In this document: piece after piece, positions 39,951 to 51,540 of the stretch
How the letters are laid out: each line of letters starts with the position of its first letter
Position numbering within the stretch: position 1 is the stretch's first letter
Assembly (NCBI GenBank): GCA_030427205.1
Contig: JAUHXC010000060.1
Location: 1 to 51,960, forward strand
Reading direction: 5' to 3'
Source: a bacterium
GTDB lineage: Bacteria > Myxococcota_A > Bradymonadia > UBA7976 > UBA1532
DNA length: 51,960 nucleotides
The notes under the pieces: generated by a model
What the model saw: the letters and a program-made list of their open reading frames with translations, nothing else
The model's database searches: none
What the model was told of the DNA's origin: nothing
Translations under genes and position numbers: made by a program

Positions 39951-41150
39951 ATGCTGCTGATTCTGCTCAAGGACGAGTACTTGGGCACCGTCGAAGCGCA
40001 GGGCGACGACCCGGCGTTTCGGGACTTCGTCTGCCAGCTCGGCCAGACGCTTCACGACGGCCGGCACGCGGTCAAGGCGCCGCCGCTCCTCTTGGAGCGT
40101 CTCGCCGCCTGGAGCGGCATCAGCGAGCCCCAGGCGCAGGCGCTGGCCGCCGCGTCCCGCGACGCTGTGCGCCCGTCCTTGCCATACGCGCTGGCCACGG
40201 ACGCGCTGGTCTTGACCGGCCCGGACGGGGTGACTGCCGACGACACATCGAGCGATACGGTCCTGCACCGCATGCACTGGCGCGCCTTCACCGACCACCA
40301 GGGGCTCCGGCCGACGACTCTGCTCGGCGAGCATCGGGGCGACGCCCGCTGGTTTGCGCTGCTGGCCGAGGCCTACTCGGCGCGCATCATGCCGCTGTCA
40401 TCTCGCCCGGGGGCCGAGGTCAGGCTCGACTGTCACCTCGGCGGTGGCAATACGACGGCCGTCTCGCTGGAAGCGCATGTGGCCGGCGGCGCCCCGACGC
40501 TCTGTATCGTCGACAGCGACCGCGATCACCCGGACGCGCAGCTCGGACAGACAGGCAAGCGGGTCCGAAAGACAATCGATCGGTTCACCGCCTCCGACCG
40601 GGCTCCGCCGGCCAGGATGCAGGCGCTGGCCGCCCGCGACGTCGAGAATATTCTCCCGGTCGCTTTGCTGGAGGCGGTCTGTTCGGACTCTGCGTGGTTC
40701 GAGCCGATGGTCGCGGCGGGCTTCTTCGTCGCCGCCGACCGACCGCTGGATCCCCGGCTCGCGTGGATCGACATCGGTAAAGACCAATGCAGCGCTCGAC
40801 TGCTGTCGACGAAGGATCCGAAGACGCTCGAGCTGCGCCGAGCCGTGATCGCGCAGATTCGAGAGTCGCTCCCCGAGACCGAGCCATGCCCGCTCGAAGA
40901 GTCGACGCCCGCATGCAGCGCTTCGAACGGCGCCAGGTGGGGGCAGACACCCGACGGCTGCAAGCTCATCCACAGCGTCGGCAAGCCTCTGCCGAAGCTC
41001 TTGACATACCTGACTACGCGGAGCGGGGGCGCTGGGATGCCATCTGCCACCTGGCTGTGCCATCAGCTCCCCGACAGCGAGCCTGCCGTCTGGCAGCCCG
41101 CTCGGCTGGCATGGTCGTGGGGCATGAGACAGGTCCGCGCCGTTCGCTGA
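39951..41150 (+). CDS. Toprim-like protein, partner of the ATPase
   Basis: 399 aa from the ATG at 39951, ten bases after the ATPase stop. Within it, LLGEHRGDARWFALLAEAY (Glu at ~125), LCIVDSDRDHPDA (Asp-x-Asp at ~187) and AARDVENILPVALLEAV have the order and spacing of the Toprim metal site (E ... DxD) of OLD, AriB and RloB-type nucleases. The N-terminus MLLILLKDEYLGTVEAQGDD and C-terminus are unassigned. I infer a two-component ATPase/nuclease defence module. The exact known system cannot be named from the sequence alone. Confidence 0.6.
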   Translation: MLLILLKDEYLGTVEAQGDDPAFRDFVCQLGQTLHDGRHAVKAPPLLLERLAAWSGISEPQAQALAAASRDAVRPSLPYALATDALVLTGPDGVTADDTSSDTVLHRMHWRAFTDHQGLRPTTLLGEHRGDARWFALLAEAYSARIMPLSSRPGAEVRLDCHLGGGNTTAVSLEAHVAGGAPTLCIVDSDRDHPDAQLGQTGKRVRKTIDRFTASDRAPPARMQALAARDVENILPVALLEAVCSDSAWFEPMVAAGFFVAADRPLDPRLAWIDIGKDQCSARLLSTKDPKTLELRRAVIAQIRESLPETEPCPLEESTPACSASNGARWGQTPDGCKLIHSVGKPLPKLLTYLTTRSGGAGMPSATWLCHQLPDSEPAVWQPARLAWSWGMRQVRAVR

Positions 41151-41340
41151 TGTCAACCGCCAGAACCAGCGTCAATGGCCAACGACCGCGGGCTCTGAAG
41201 GCCGGAGCACGCGCGGCGGCGCCGCGAAGATGTGGCTGGCAACCCAGCCCGGCCCCGGGTATCGTCCCGGCGTTGCAAACTCCAACCATTTCGAGCCTTT
41301 GGGTCGGTCGCCCCGGCGTGACCCGGGCGGCGCGGCGAGC

Positions 41341-41904
41341 ATGAGCGACTTCGAGCGATTCATCGACGAGAACTGGCCGATGTTCGTGGCCTTCACCGGC
41401 CGCTTCCACCCGGTGCCCGAGACTCTGTTGGCGCGCTATCCCTACGAGTGGGAGTGGCAGTGCCTGTCCCACAACCCGAGCCTGGCTTGGAGCGCCGAGC
41501 TGATAGCGCGCTTCGCCGATCGCTGGGACTGGTGGGCGCTGTCGAGGAATCCGGCGATCCGCTGGGACGCGGCGCTGCTCGATCGCTTCGCCGACCGCGT
41601 CGACTGGCAGGCGCTGGGCTACAACACCGCGCTGCCGCTCTCGGCGGCGTTCCTCGCCCGCTACGAAGATCGGCTCGAGCTGCTGTCGGGCGACATCGAG
41701 GCCCTGACCCCCGCGCTGCGGGCCCGGACGTCGCTCTACATCGCCGACGCGCCGGACCCCGACGACGACGCGCAGGACGAGCCGATCACCTTCGCCAACA
41801 TCGAAGATGCAGCTCGCCGAGCGCACGCTGTTCGCCCACATCCTGCCGCGCTCGCTCTACGAGAACCTCATCCGGCCGTTCATCGACGACGCGTCGTTGG
41901 GTGA
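41341..41904 (+). CDS. WDW-repeat protein, 5' part of a split gene
   Basis: 187 codons from the ATG at 41341. It contains repeats of about 24 residues around EWQCLSHNPSLAWSAELIAR/FADRWDWWALSRNPAIRW/FADRVDWQALGYNTALPL, a known solvent-exposed repeat type of unknown function. Coding character ends near 41808 (ITFANIED); from there the good reading frame is the one of the next entry (MQLAERTLF), while this frame runs on as Arg/His/Pro-rich text. So this is probably the front of one gene interrupted by a one-base frameshift. Confidence 0.55.
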   Translation: MSDFERFIDENWPMFVAFTGRFHPVPETLLARYPYEWEWQCLSHNPSLAWSAELIARFADRWDWWALSRNPAIRWDAALLDRFADRVDWQALGYNTALPLSAAFLARYEDRLELLSGDIEALTPALRARTSLYIADAPDPDDDAQDEPITFANIEDAARRAHAVRPHPAALALREPHPAVHRRRVVG

Positions 41905-43114
41905 ACGCTTCGCCGCGCGCTTCGACGGGCGGCAGGTGTACTTCGAGCTGCAGCCCGCGGGCGGCGACGCGCACGGGCTGACCCCCGAGTTCGAGGCCGA
42001 CGCGCCGGGGGGCCGCTACGAGATGCTCGACATCGACCGGCTCGCCGAGCAGCCGACGTTGGTCAACGGCAGCCTGCAGCAGGGGCCGCCGCGCGTGCAT
42101 CACATCCCGCGCCTGGCCGCGTGCAGCATCGAGCCGCAGAGCCTCCTGGTGAGCGCGCCGGTCAAGGCGGTGCTCGAGCGCTTCGAACTGCCGCCCGGCA
42201 CGGCCTTCTACCCGGTCACGCTGAAGCCGAAGAACCTGGCCACGACCACGCCCTTCTTCGTGATGGTCGCCGAGGAAGACCTGCTGCGGAAGGCTCTGCG
42301 CTACGACAAGGTGACGTTCTTCTGCGCCGCCGACATCCTCGCCGGCAACCACCCGCTGCGCCGGCGGGTGCCGCTCGCCGAGCAGCCGACGGGGTTGGAT
42401 GACATCTGGCCGATCGAGCGCGCGCTGCGGGACGCCGCCCGGGGTCAGGCGCGGTCGTTCGCGGGGATCCACCCCGATCGCCATCTGCTATCGGCCACCT
42501 GGGATGTCATGACCCAATGGGACGATGGCAGCCGGCGATGGGTGGTCAACGAGTTCGTCAAGCGGGCGATCGAGCAGGTCTGCGACGGCCACGTCGACTT
42601 CCGATCTTTGCAGGCGCTGAACATCGAGATCGACCCCGCGGCCTACGCGGCCAAGGCGGCGGCCTACGGCGCGCGGTCGTACGCGCCGGCCGAGCTGCAC
42701 GTCGTCCGCTCGGCCCGGGCGCGCGCCGCGTTGGCCAAGCGCGATCGGCTGCTGGCGTCGGACCCGCCGCTCGCCCGCCCGGCGGATGAGCCCCGGGATG
42801 GGTTCGCCGACGTCGAAGACACGCTGAACGTGCGCTTCCCCGCGCGGTTCAAGCGCTACCACCAGCGCCGCTTCGGCAGCCGCCGGGCCGCCTTCCGCCT
42901 GCTCGATCCGGCCGAGATGCATCGGATCGAGCCCGACTACGTGGCCCGCCATCCCGAAGCGTACAAGGGCGTGGTGGTCGCCCAGAACGGACACGGCGAC
43001 GATCTCGCGCTGCTGCTGAAGGCCGACAGCGACCACCTGCTGGGCACGACCTTCTACGCCTGCTTGCACGAGTCCGGTCGCATCGAGCGCAAGCGGGCGA
43101 TCCCCAAGGCATAG
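41807..43114 (+). CDS. Immunity-like protein with C-terminal SMI1/KNR4 (SUKH) domain
   Basis: 435 codons from an ATG at 41807 that is probably internal to a longer original gene. The first ~250 residues (GRQVYFELQPAGGDAHG, RYEMLDIDRLAEQPTLV, FELPPGTAFYPVTLKPKN) resemble Imm11/Imm43-type immunity proteins. The last ~110 (FADVEDTLNVRFPARFKRYH, GVVVAQNGHGDDLALLLK, TTFYACLHESGRIERK) are an SMI1/KNR4 (SUKH) domain. Both families protect against polymorphic toxins. It lies upstream of the eCIS ATPase and cargo genes, which is consistent with self-protection. Confidence 0.6.
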   Translation: MQLAERTLFAHILPRSLYENLIRPFIDDASLGERFAARFDGRQVYFELQPAGGDAHGLTPEFEADAPGGRYEMLDIDRLAEQPTLVNGSLQQGPPRVHHIPRLAACSIEPQSLLVSAPVKAVLERFELPPGTAFYPVTLKPKNLATTTPFFVMVAEEDLLRKALRYDKVTFFCAADILAGNHPLRRRVPLAEQPTGLDDIWPIERALRDAARGQARSFAGIHPDRHLLSATWDVMTQWDDGSRRWVVNEFVKRAIEQVCDGHVDFRSLQALNIEIDPAAYAAKAAAYGARSYAPAELHVVRSARARAALAKRDRLLASDPPLARPADEPRDGFADVEDTLNVRFPARFKRYHQRRFGSRRAAFRLLDPAEMHRIEPDYVARHPEAYKGVVVAQNGHGDDLALLLKADSDHLLGTTFYACLHESGRIERKRAIPKA

Positions 43115-43237
43115 AGCGTCGTCGGCTTCGGGGCGTCGTCGGATCGTAGGCCGTGGCGGGCCCTGCCGCCGCCCCATCTGTTTCCGAGTACGCCCTTCGG
43201 TTATCGTGTGACGGCCGATTGCCGCGGATGGGGGACG

Positions 43238-45265
43238 ATGGAGACCGCACCGGCCGTGACCGAGCTGCTGCGCTGGTGCCTGGCCCGGACGCGGTCACAC
43301 ATCCGGCGCCACGGGCTGAGGCTCACCCAGAGCGGCGGGCAGCTCGGGGATCTGTACGTCGGGATCGACGAGGCCATGGCCGTGCTCGGCGGCGCGGGAC
43401 AGTTCGACCTGACCCGCGAGTTGGGGCTGCCGGAAGAGCCGCCCATCGACCCGGTGCCCGCCCCCCAGGGCTCGCCCCTCGCCCGGCTCGCCCAGACGTT
43501 CGCGCTCGACCCCGTCGAGACCCGCCTGCTCGGCGCGGCGGCCGGCGCCTCGCTGGGGGTCGATGTCGCCCGGCTCTATGCCTTCGCCTGGGCCGACTTC
43601 GCCGTCAAGCTGCCGCCGGTGAGCTTCCTCGCCGAGCTCGTCGCCGATGACGCCGACGGCGCGCTGGCCGCGGTCACCCGGCTGCGGCCCGACGCGCGGC
43701 TGCGGCGGGCGGGGCTGCTGCGGCTGCAGCCGCCGGAGGGTTGGGGCGGACCACACGCCGCGTTCGTGCATCACGGGGTGCTGGTGCCCGACCCCGTCCT
43801 GGCGGCGCTGCGCGGCGAGCCGCCGCTGGCCCTGTCGCGGGCGACCCTGCGCCTGCCGACCGCCGATCCGCCGCGCTTCTCGCCGCCGACCGACGCCCTG
43901 CAACGGCTCGGCGGGCTGGTCGACGCGGGCGTGACGCGGGTGATGCTGCTCGGCCCGCGCGGCTGCGGCCGCGGCGAGGCGGCGCGCATGGTCTGCGCCG
44001 CGCGCGGGCGGTCGCTGCTGGAGATCGACCTCGACGCTCGACCCGACGCGGTCGACGCGCTCGGCCCGGCGCTCGACGACCTGCTGCTCGACGCGCGCCT
44101 GCACGGGCTCGCGGTGCTGTTGCGGGCCGACGCCCTGCTCGACGGCGACGACCACGCCCGGATCTCCATCGTCGAAGAGCGCCTCGCGGCCCACGACGGG
44201 CCGACTCTGATCGTGGCCCACCGCGCGGGCGGGCGACTCGGCGACGCGCCCGCGGTGCGCTTCGAACGGCTCGATGGCGCGATGCAGCGCGCCCTGTGGC
44301 AGCGCGAGCTGGGGGACGCGGCGCTCGCGTCCCGGCTCGTGGCGCGCTTCGACGTCACCCCGGGCATCATCCTGCGCACGCTCGCCGACGCCCGGCGCGA
44401 GGCCGCGATCTCCGCGCCGGCGGGCGCCCTCGACGAGGCACACATCGCCCGCGCGCTGCGGCGGCACATGCGGCACGCGCTCGACGGGCTCGGCGAGCCG
44501 GTCAGCACCACGCTGGGCTGGGACGACGTCGTCCTGCCCGACGACGTCGTCGGGCGGCTGCGCGAGATCCGGGCCCACGCCCGCCATCGGGCGCAGGTCT
44601 ACGACCGCTGGGGCTTCCGGCGCAAGATGGACTACGGGCGCGGCCTCTCGTGCCTCTTCAGCGGCCCGCCGGGCACCGGCAAGACCATGATGGCCGGCAT
44701 CATCGCCCACGATCTGGGCCGCGAGCTGTACAAGGTCGACCTGTCGCAAGTGGTCAGCAAGTGGGTCGGCGAGACCGAGAAGAACCTCGGCCGCATCTTC
44801 GACGAGGCCGAGCAGGCGCAGGTCATCCTCTTCTTCGACGAGGCCGACAGCCTCTTCTCGACGCGGACCGAGGTGAAGGGGGCCAACGACCGCTTCGCCA
44901 ACATGGAGGTCAACTACCTGCTGCAGCGCATGGAGGCGTTCGACGGGGTCTCGATCCTCACGACCAACTTCGAGCGTGGGCTCGACGAGGCCTTCCGGCG
45001 GCGGTTGAAGTTCCGGGTGCACTTCCCGCTGCCCGACGCCGAGCAGCGCACCGAGCTGTGGCGGCGCATGATCCCGCCCGAGATGCCCGTCGAGGACGCC
45101 GTCGACTTCGAACGGCTGGGGCGCAAGCACAAGATGAGCGGCGGCAACATCAAGAACGCGGTGCTGCGGGCGGCGTTCTACGCCGCGGAGGACGGCGGCG
45201 GGCTGAACATGAAGCGACTGCAAAAGGCCGCCGACGCCGAGTCGCGGGAGATGGGCCGGCTGTAG
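43238..45265 (+). CDS. AAA+ ATPase of eCIS type
   Basis: 675 aa from the ATG at 43238 (GGGGG just upstream); a GTG at 43208 in frame is possible. The first ~400 residues include a degenerate P-loop-like segment (VMLLGPRGCGRGEAARMV) and helical DNA-binding-like parts. The classical AAA module from ~460 has Walker A FSGPPGTGKTMMAG, pore-loop VVSKWVGETEKNL, Walker B VILFFDEADSLF, and arginine fingers AFRRRLKFRVHF. Two-part AAA ATPases of this form accompany extracellular contractile injection system loci (Afp15-like) and may load or assemble the particle. The DUF4157 gene follows after 32 bp with its own ribosome binding site. Confidence 0.8.
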   Translation: METAPAVTELLRWCLARTRSHIRRHGLRLTQSGGQLGDLYVGIDEAMAVLGGAGQFDLTRELGLPEEPPIDPVPAPQGSPLARLAQTFALDPVETRLLGAAAGASLGVDVARLYAFAWADFAVKLPPVSFLAELVADDADGALAAVTRLRPDARLRRAGLLRLQPPEGWGGPHAAFVHHGVLVPDPVLAALRGEPPLALSRATLRLPTADPPRFSPPTDALQRLGGLVDAGVTRVMLLGPRGCGRGEAARMVCAARGRSLLEIDLDARPDAVDALGPALDDLLLDARLHGLAVLLRADALLDGDDHARISIVEERLAAHDGPTLIVAHRAGGRLGDAPAVRFERLDGAMQRALWQRELGDAALASRLVARFDVTPGIILRTLADARREAAISAPAGALDEAHIARALRRHMRHALDGLGEPVSTTLGWDDVVLPDDVVGRLREIRAHARHRAQVYDRWGFRRKMDYGRGLSCLFSGPPGTGKTMMAGIIAHDLGRELYKVDLSQVVSKWVGETEKNLGRIFDEAEQAQVILFFDEADSLFSTRTEVKGANDRFANMEVNYLLQRMEAFDGVSILTTNFERGLDEAFRRRLKFRVHFPLPDAEQRTELWRRMIPPEMPVEDAVDFERLGRKHKMSGGNIKNAVLRAAFYAAEDGGGLNMKRLQKAADAESREMGRL

Positions 45266-45297
45266 CGGCCGCTGCCCGAGGCGAGTCAGGGGGGACG

Positions 45298-47967
<2,670 letters not shown>

Positions 47968-47997
47968 GGGGCCCGTAGGCGTCTCCGTCGACACCGA

Positions 47998-48060
47998 GGG
48001 GGCGCCCCGGACCACCCGGAACACCGATCCCGGCGCCGTCGAAGTTGCCCCGGGCGGCCT
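47998..48060. repeat. Orphan copy of the 86-bp array unit
   Basis: GGGCGCCCCGGACCACCCGG, AACACCGATCCCGGCGCCG and GTTGCCCCGGGC follow the same order and spacing as the units at 50842-50928 of the tandem array 2.8 kb further on. A single copy just after the cargo gene. Confidence 0.6.
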
Positions 48061-48130
48061 CTACATATGGTCGACACCTTGTCCCGGCGTTCACCCCGTA
48101 CCCGGGTGTCGGTAGGCAACAGGTTCCTCC

Positions 48131-48367
48131 GCCCTTCGCAAGAGGAGCCAGACAGCCGCGCTGTGGATCGCGCAGGTCGAGGGGGACTTCGATCCGGTCA
48201 TCGCGGTGCTGGACGGCGGATGCGATGGGGTCGAGCGGGCCTGCGCCGCCGCTGGGCAGGTCTCGGTGGAGCTGGACGCCGGCCAGCGGATCGTGGTGGT
48301 GGTCGAGGGCGCGCGGGGGCGAGGGCGCTACGCGGGCAACTTCACCCTCGACATCCGGCCCGAGTGA
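48131..48367 (+). pseudogene. C-terminal fragment of a PPC-like exported protein
   Basis: The frame ending at the TGA at 48367 reads TAALWIAQVEGDFDPVIAVL, DGGCDGVERACAAAGQVSVE, LDAGQRIVVVVEGARGRGRY and AGNFTLDIRPE, the form of a bacterial pre-peptidase C-terminal (PPC) domain like the ones inserted in the giant MopE-like protein. No start codon or upstream domain fits, so this is a remnant. The region 47968-48433 otherwise holds only the orphan repeat. Confidence 0.5.
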
Positions 48368-48433
48368 GCCCGCGTCTGCCTGGGGCCCGCCGAGCCTTGG
48401 ACGTGGGCCGGCGACGCCTCTCTCGGGCAGCGT

Positions 48434-48595
48434 CTAGATGTCCTCGTCGAAATTGCCAATACGGTTGCGACGGCCGATCTCGCCGATGCCGGCGTTGCTC
48501 CTCCTCGACGTGCCCGAGGCACGCCTTCGTCGTCGCGCCTTGGCCTCGACGACCTCGACGCGCCGCCCCCGTATCGTCACTTCCGCCGCGGACAT
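48434..48595 (-). CDS. Small basic protein, 53 aa
   Basis: Its ATG follows directly on the stop codon of the hydrolase gene (TAG-ATG), suggesting re-initiation. The product begins MSAAEVTIRGRRVEVVEAKA, continues with a run of Arg (RRRRR) and ends IGNFDEDI. It is highly basic in the middle with an acidic end. No family is recognised; good codon use and tight spacing support it as real. Confidence 0.45.
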   Translation of the reverse strand: MSAAEVTIRGRRVEVVEAKARRRRRASGTSRRSNAGIGEIGRRNRIGNFDEDI

Positions 48596-49726
48596 CTAGG
48601 GGCCGCCGCTGATCTCGCTCTGATCGACGACCCCGTCGGGCCCGCGCACCCAGTCGGCGAGCAGCGCCCCGACCGCACGCGACCAGATCAGCCCGATATG
48701 GCTGGTGTCGCGCACCAGGACGAACGCGCGCTGAGCGGGCAGGCCCCGGCTCTCGGCGCGGGACAGCTCGACGTCGAAGAGCGCGTCGTGCTCGGCGGCC
48801 ACCCAAAGCGTCGGGCGCACGAACGCGCTGCGGTAGCTGTCGAGGCTGCTGACCTGCATGCCGGTCATGGTGGTGTAGCTGTTGTGCAGCGTATCGAGCG
48901 GGTCGCGATAGGCCGGCGCCTTGTCGAATCGCAGGACATAGCGATGGATGTCGCCGCGCAAGGCAGCGCCGAGCGCGCCCGCGTCGACCTGAGCGTAGGC
49001 GCCATCGTCGGGGCAGGCGAGGTCGACCTCACCGGCGGCGTGCCGTTGCTCGGCGTGCAGGAACGGGGCGACGAGCGCCACGGAAGCCACCGCGTGAGCC
49101 CCCGCCTGCTCGATGTAGCGGGCCACGACGCCGCCGCCGCTGCTGTGCCCGATCAGATGCACCCGCGCCGCGGGCCACCGCGCCTGCAGGTCGGCGATGT
49201 GCTGAGCGACGTCGCGCACGATCTGATGGGTATCGAGGCTGTCCCCGATGCGTCCGGGGAAGTAGCGTCCGTCGTCGATCACGTCGCGGGACGGGGGCTC
49301 TGCGGCCGAGCAGGGCGCGTCGGTACACAGCGAGAGCCCGTGGCCTCGCAGGTCGATCAGGCGGGCATGGATCCCGTTCTCGGCCAGCGCCTCGGCCCAC
49401 ACCGTATACAGCGCCGAGTGCGCCGAGCTGCCGTGGATCACCAGGGCGACGTCGCCGGACCCGTCCCATACGGGCGGAGACCACTCGCGGTAGGCGAGCC
49501 ACACGCCCTCTTCGCCCTCCAGAAAGGCGGGCGGCGGCGCGGGGGACTGTCCGCCTTCGTCGATGAAGTCCTGCTCCCAGCCGGCGAGCTGGCCGAGGCC
49601 GTCACCATCGCTCGCGGGGCACGGCGGGTCGCAGCCCAGGCCGAATGCACCCATCCCCAATGCACCCAGGCCGAGCAGCACGGCCCAGCACGGTCCGCGC
49701 GCCACAGCAGGCAGCGCCGCGCTCAT
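48596..49726 (-). CDS. Lipoprotein alpha/beta-hydrolase (serine esterase/lysophospholipase-like)
   Basis: 376 aa with a lipoprotein signal (VLLGLGALGMGAFGLGC). It has DVALVIHGSSAHSALYT (oxyanion region), IDLRGHGLS, the nucleophile elbow VHLIGHSSGGGVVARYI, acid AAEHDALFD and catalytic His in VRDTSHIGLIW. This is the monoglyceride lipase/lysophospholipase type. It is anchored outside the cytoplasm. Its ATG overlaps the stop of the upstream gene (ATGA), so the two are co-translated. Confidence 0.85.
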   Translation of the reverse strand: MSAALPAVARGPCWAVLLGLGALGMGAFGLGCDPPCPASDGDGLGQLAGWEQDFIDEGGQSPAPPPAFLEGEEGVWLAYREWSPPVWDGSGDVALVIHGSSAHSALYTVWAEALAENGIHARLIDLRGHGLSLCTDAPCSAAEPPSRDVIDDGRYFPGRIGDSLDTHQIVRDVAQHIADLQARWPAARVHLIGHSSGGGVVARYIEQAGAHAVASVALVAPFLHAEQRHAAGEVDLACPDDGAYAQVDAGALGAALRGDIHRYVLRFDKAPAYRDPLDTLHNSYTTMTGMQVSSLDSYRSAFVRPTLWVAAEHDALFDVELSRAESRGLPAQRAFVLVRDTSHIGLIWSRAVGALLADWVRGPDGVVDQSEISGGP

Positions 49727-50394
49727 CGTGCCCGCCCCACATCACGGGCGAAGCCCAGCTCGAGCTGTAGCGTGCCCCCGTGGGTGCCGGGTCGGTCGAA
49801 CGGGTCTTCCCACAGGATGTTGTCGTGGGCGGCGCCGAGGTCGACATGAGCCGAGTAGCCCGCCGAGACCGCGAGGTACGGCGACTCGGTCACCACCACA
49901 TACGTCAACCGCAGGCCCAGCGCTGGCCCCAGATAGACCAGCGCGCCGCCCTGCGCCTCACTGCCGACGGTGAGCGTCAGCGAGCGAAACGCCGCGTCCG
50001 CTTCGACGAGCAGCCCGTCGAGCGGCGTGCGCCATCCGGCCGACGCGCCGAAAGACAGCTCGGTCGATACGGTCGGCACGACGCTGATGTCGGCGTCTTC
50101 GCTGAGGCCGAAGCCATAGAGCATGGTCAGGCCGAGCACCCACGACTCGAAGAACGCCCGGCCCCGCAGGCCGTAGGTCAGCAGGAGCGGCGTCTCGACG
50201 GGGTTGAAACCGTACGCCCGCAGCGTCGAGTCATTGTGCCGGTAGCTGCCCAACCGCGGGGCCACGACCGACGCGAACGCGATGCCCGGCCCAGGGGCCG
50301 GCGCCCCGGCGGCGGGGGGCGGCGCGGCGAGCGCGGCGGGGCCACCGATGTGCAGCGACGCCGTGAGCGCGGCGATTACGCAGACGCGGTGCAT
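49723..50394 (-). CDS. Exported protein, probable outer-membrane beta-barrel-like
   Basis: 223 aa from the ATG at 50394 with signal peptide MHRVCVIAALTASLHIGG ending ALAA. After an Ala/Pro linker come alternating hydrophobic strands ending in aromatic or charged residues (TPLLLTYGLRGRAFFESWVL, VSTELSFGASAGWRTP, LGLRLTYVVVTESPYLAVS, GGTLQLELGFARDVGRAR), as in small outer-membrane barrels. No named family. First gene of the pair with the lipoprotein hydrolase. Confidence 0.6.
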   Translation of the reverse strand: MHRVCVIAALTASLHIGGPAALAAPPPAAGAPAPGPGIAFASVVAPRLGSYRHNDSTLRAYGFNPVETPLLLTYGLRGRAFFESWVLGLTMLYGFGLSEDADISVVPTVSTELSFGASAGWRTPLDGLLVEADAAFRSLTLTVGSEAQGGALVYLGPALGLRLTYVVVTESPYLAVSAGYSAHVDLGAAHDNILWEDPFDRPGTHGGTLQLELGFARDVGRAR

Positions 50395-50565
50395 GTGTCC
50401 TCGCTTCCGGTCGATGCCCTGACGCTCGGCTCTGCTGGGGGGTACCCGCTCGGCGAGACCGCTGTCAAGGTCCAGCCCCAGGACGCGGCCTGCGTCGTCC
50501 ATGCCGCCCGCGCCATCCAGCCATCCCCCCGATGAGATCCGTGGACGCTCGCGAGCACCCCCGAC

Positions 50566-51540
50566 GCCCTCCGCCGAGCCCGCCCGGGTGGCCCCGGGGG
50601 CCCCGCTGCCCTCCGCCGAGCCCGCCCGGGTGGCCCTGGGAGCACCCGGACCACTCGCCGGACGCGTCCGGGTGCCCCAGGCCACCCCCAACACCGATGC
50701 CAACGCCGTCGATTCTGGCCTCGGGCACATCGCCCCCGCGTTCTACGCGCCGAGAGGGTGCCCCAGGCCACCCCCAACACCGATGCCGACGCCGCCGATT
50801 CTGGCCCCGGGCACATCGGCCCCACGTTCTACGCGCCGAGTGGGTGCCCCGGGCCACCCCGAACACCGATGCCGGCGCCGCCGATGTTGGCCCCGGGCAC
50901 ATGAGCCCTGCGCTCTATGCCGAACACGGGTGATCCAGGCCACCCGGAACGTCGATGTTTGCGCCGTCGATGTTGGCCTGGGCCAACCCGCGCCGACGTC
51001 GCGCGCGCTCGACAGGTGCCCGCGGCCAATTTTTGAAACGAAGCCATCGGTCGACGGGGTGCCCGCGACCACCCGCCGTCGGTGAAGCGAAGGGTCGGCA
51101 CGTGCCCGCGGCTGGTTTTCGAATCGAAGCCATCGATGAGCGAGGTGCCCACAGCCACCCGCCGTCGCCGAAGCGAAGGGTCGGCACGTGCCCGCGGCCG
51201 GTTTTCGAAACGAAGCCATCGGTCGCCAGGGTGCCCCTGGCCACCCACCATCGGCGCGCCGCGCAAGGGCCAGGTGCCCGCGGCCAATTTTCGAATCGAA
51301 GCCATCGGTCGACGGGGTGCCCGCGACCACCCGCCGTCGGTGAAGCGAAGGGTCGGCACGTGCCCGCGGCCGGTTTTCGAAACGAAGCCATCGGTCGGCA
51401 AGGTGCTCGCGGCCACCCGCCGGCGACGAGACGCGTGCTCGGCATGGGCCCGCGGTCAGCCTTCGAATCGAAGCGATCGACAGCCGACCAGCCCGCGGCC
51501 ACCTGGGCGAGCAGAACCATCCCGGCCCATCGACCCGCGG
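50566..51540. repeat. 86-bp tandem repeat array, about ten units, two variants
   Basis: Units start at 50670, 50756, 50842 and 50928 (variant 1, GGGTGCCCCAGGCCACCC...) and at 51013, 51101, 51187, 51273, 51359 and 51445 (variant 2, CGTGCCCGCGGCCGGTTTTC, then GAAACGAAGCCATCGGTC...). The spacing is 86 bp except for 85 and 88 at the change of variant. Each unit has two half-units of ~43 bp, both starting near GGTGCCC; at 50566 and 50608 two half-units repeat at 42 bp. Variant 2 carries TTCGAA. No conserved reading frame: 86 is not a multiple of three. No gene is seen from 50395 to 51747. Confidence 0.85.

Noticed and set aside
50566..51540. CRISPR array
   Set aside because: The repeats are contiguous 86-bp units with 43-bp sub-units and no unique spacers; no cas genes are near.
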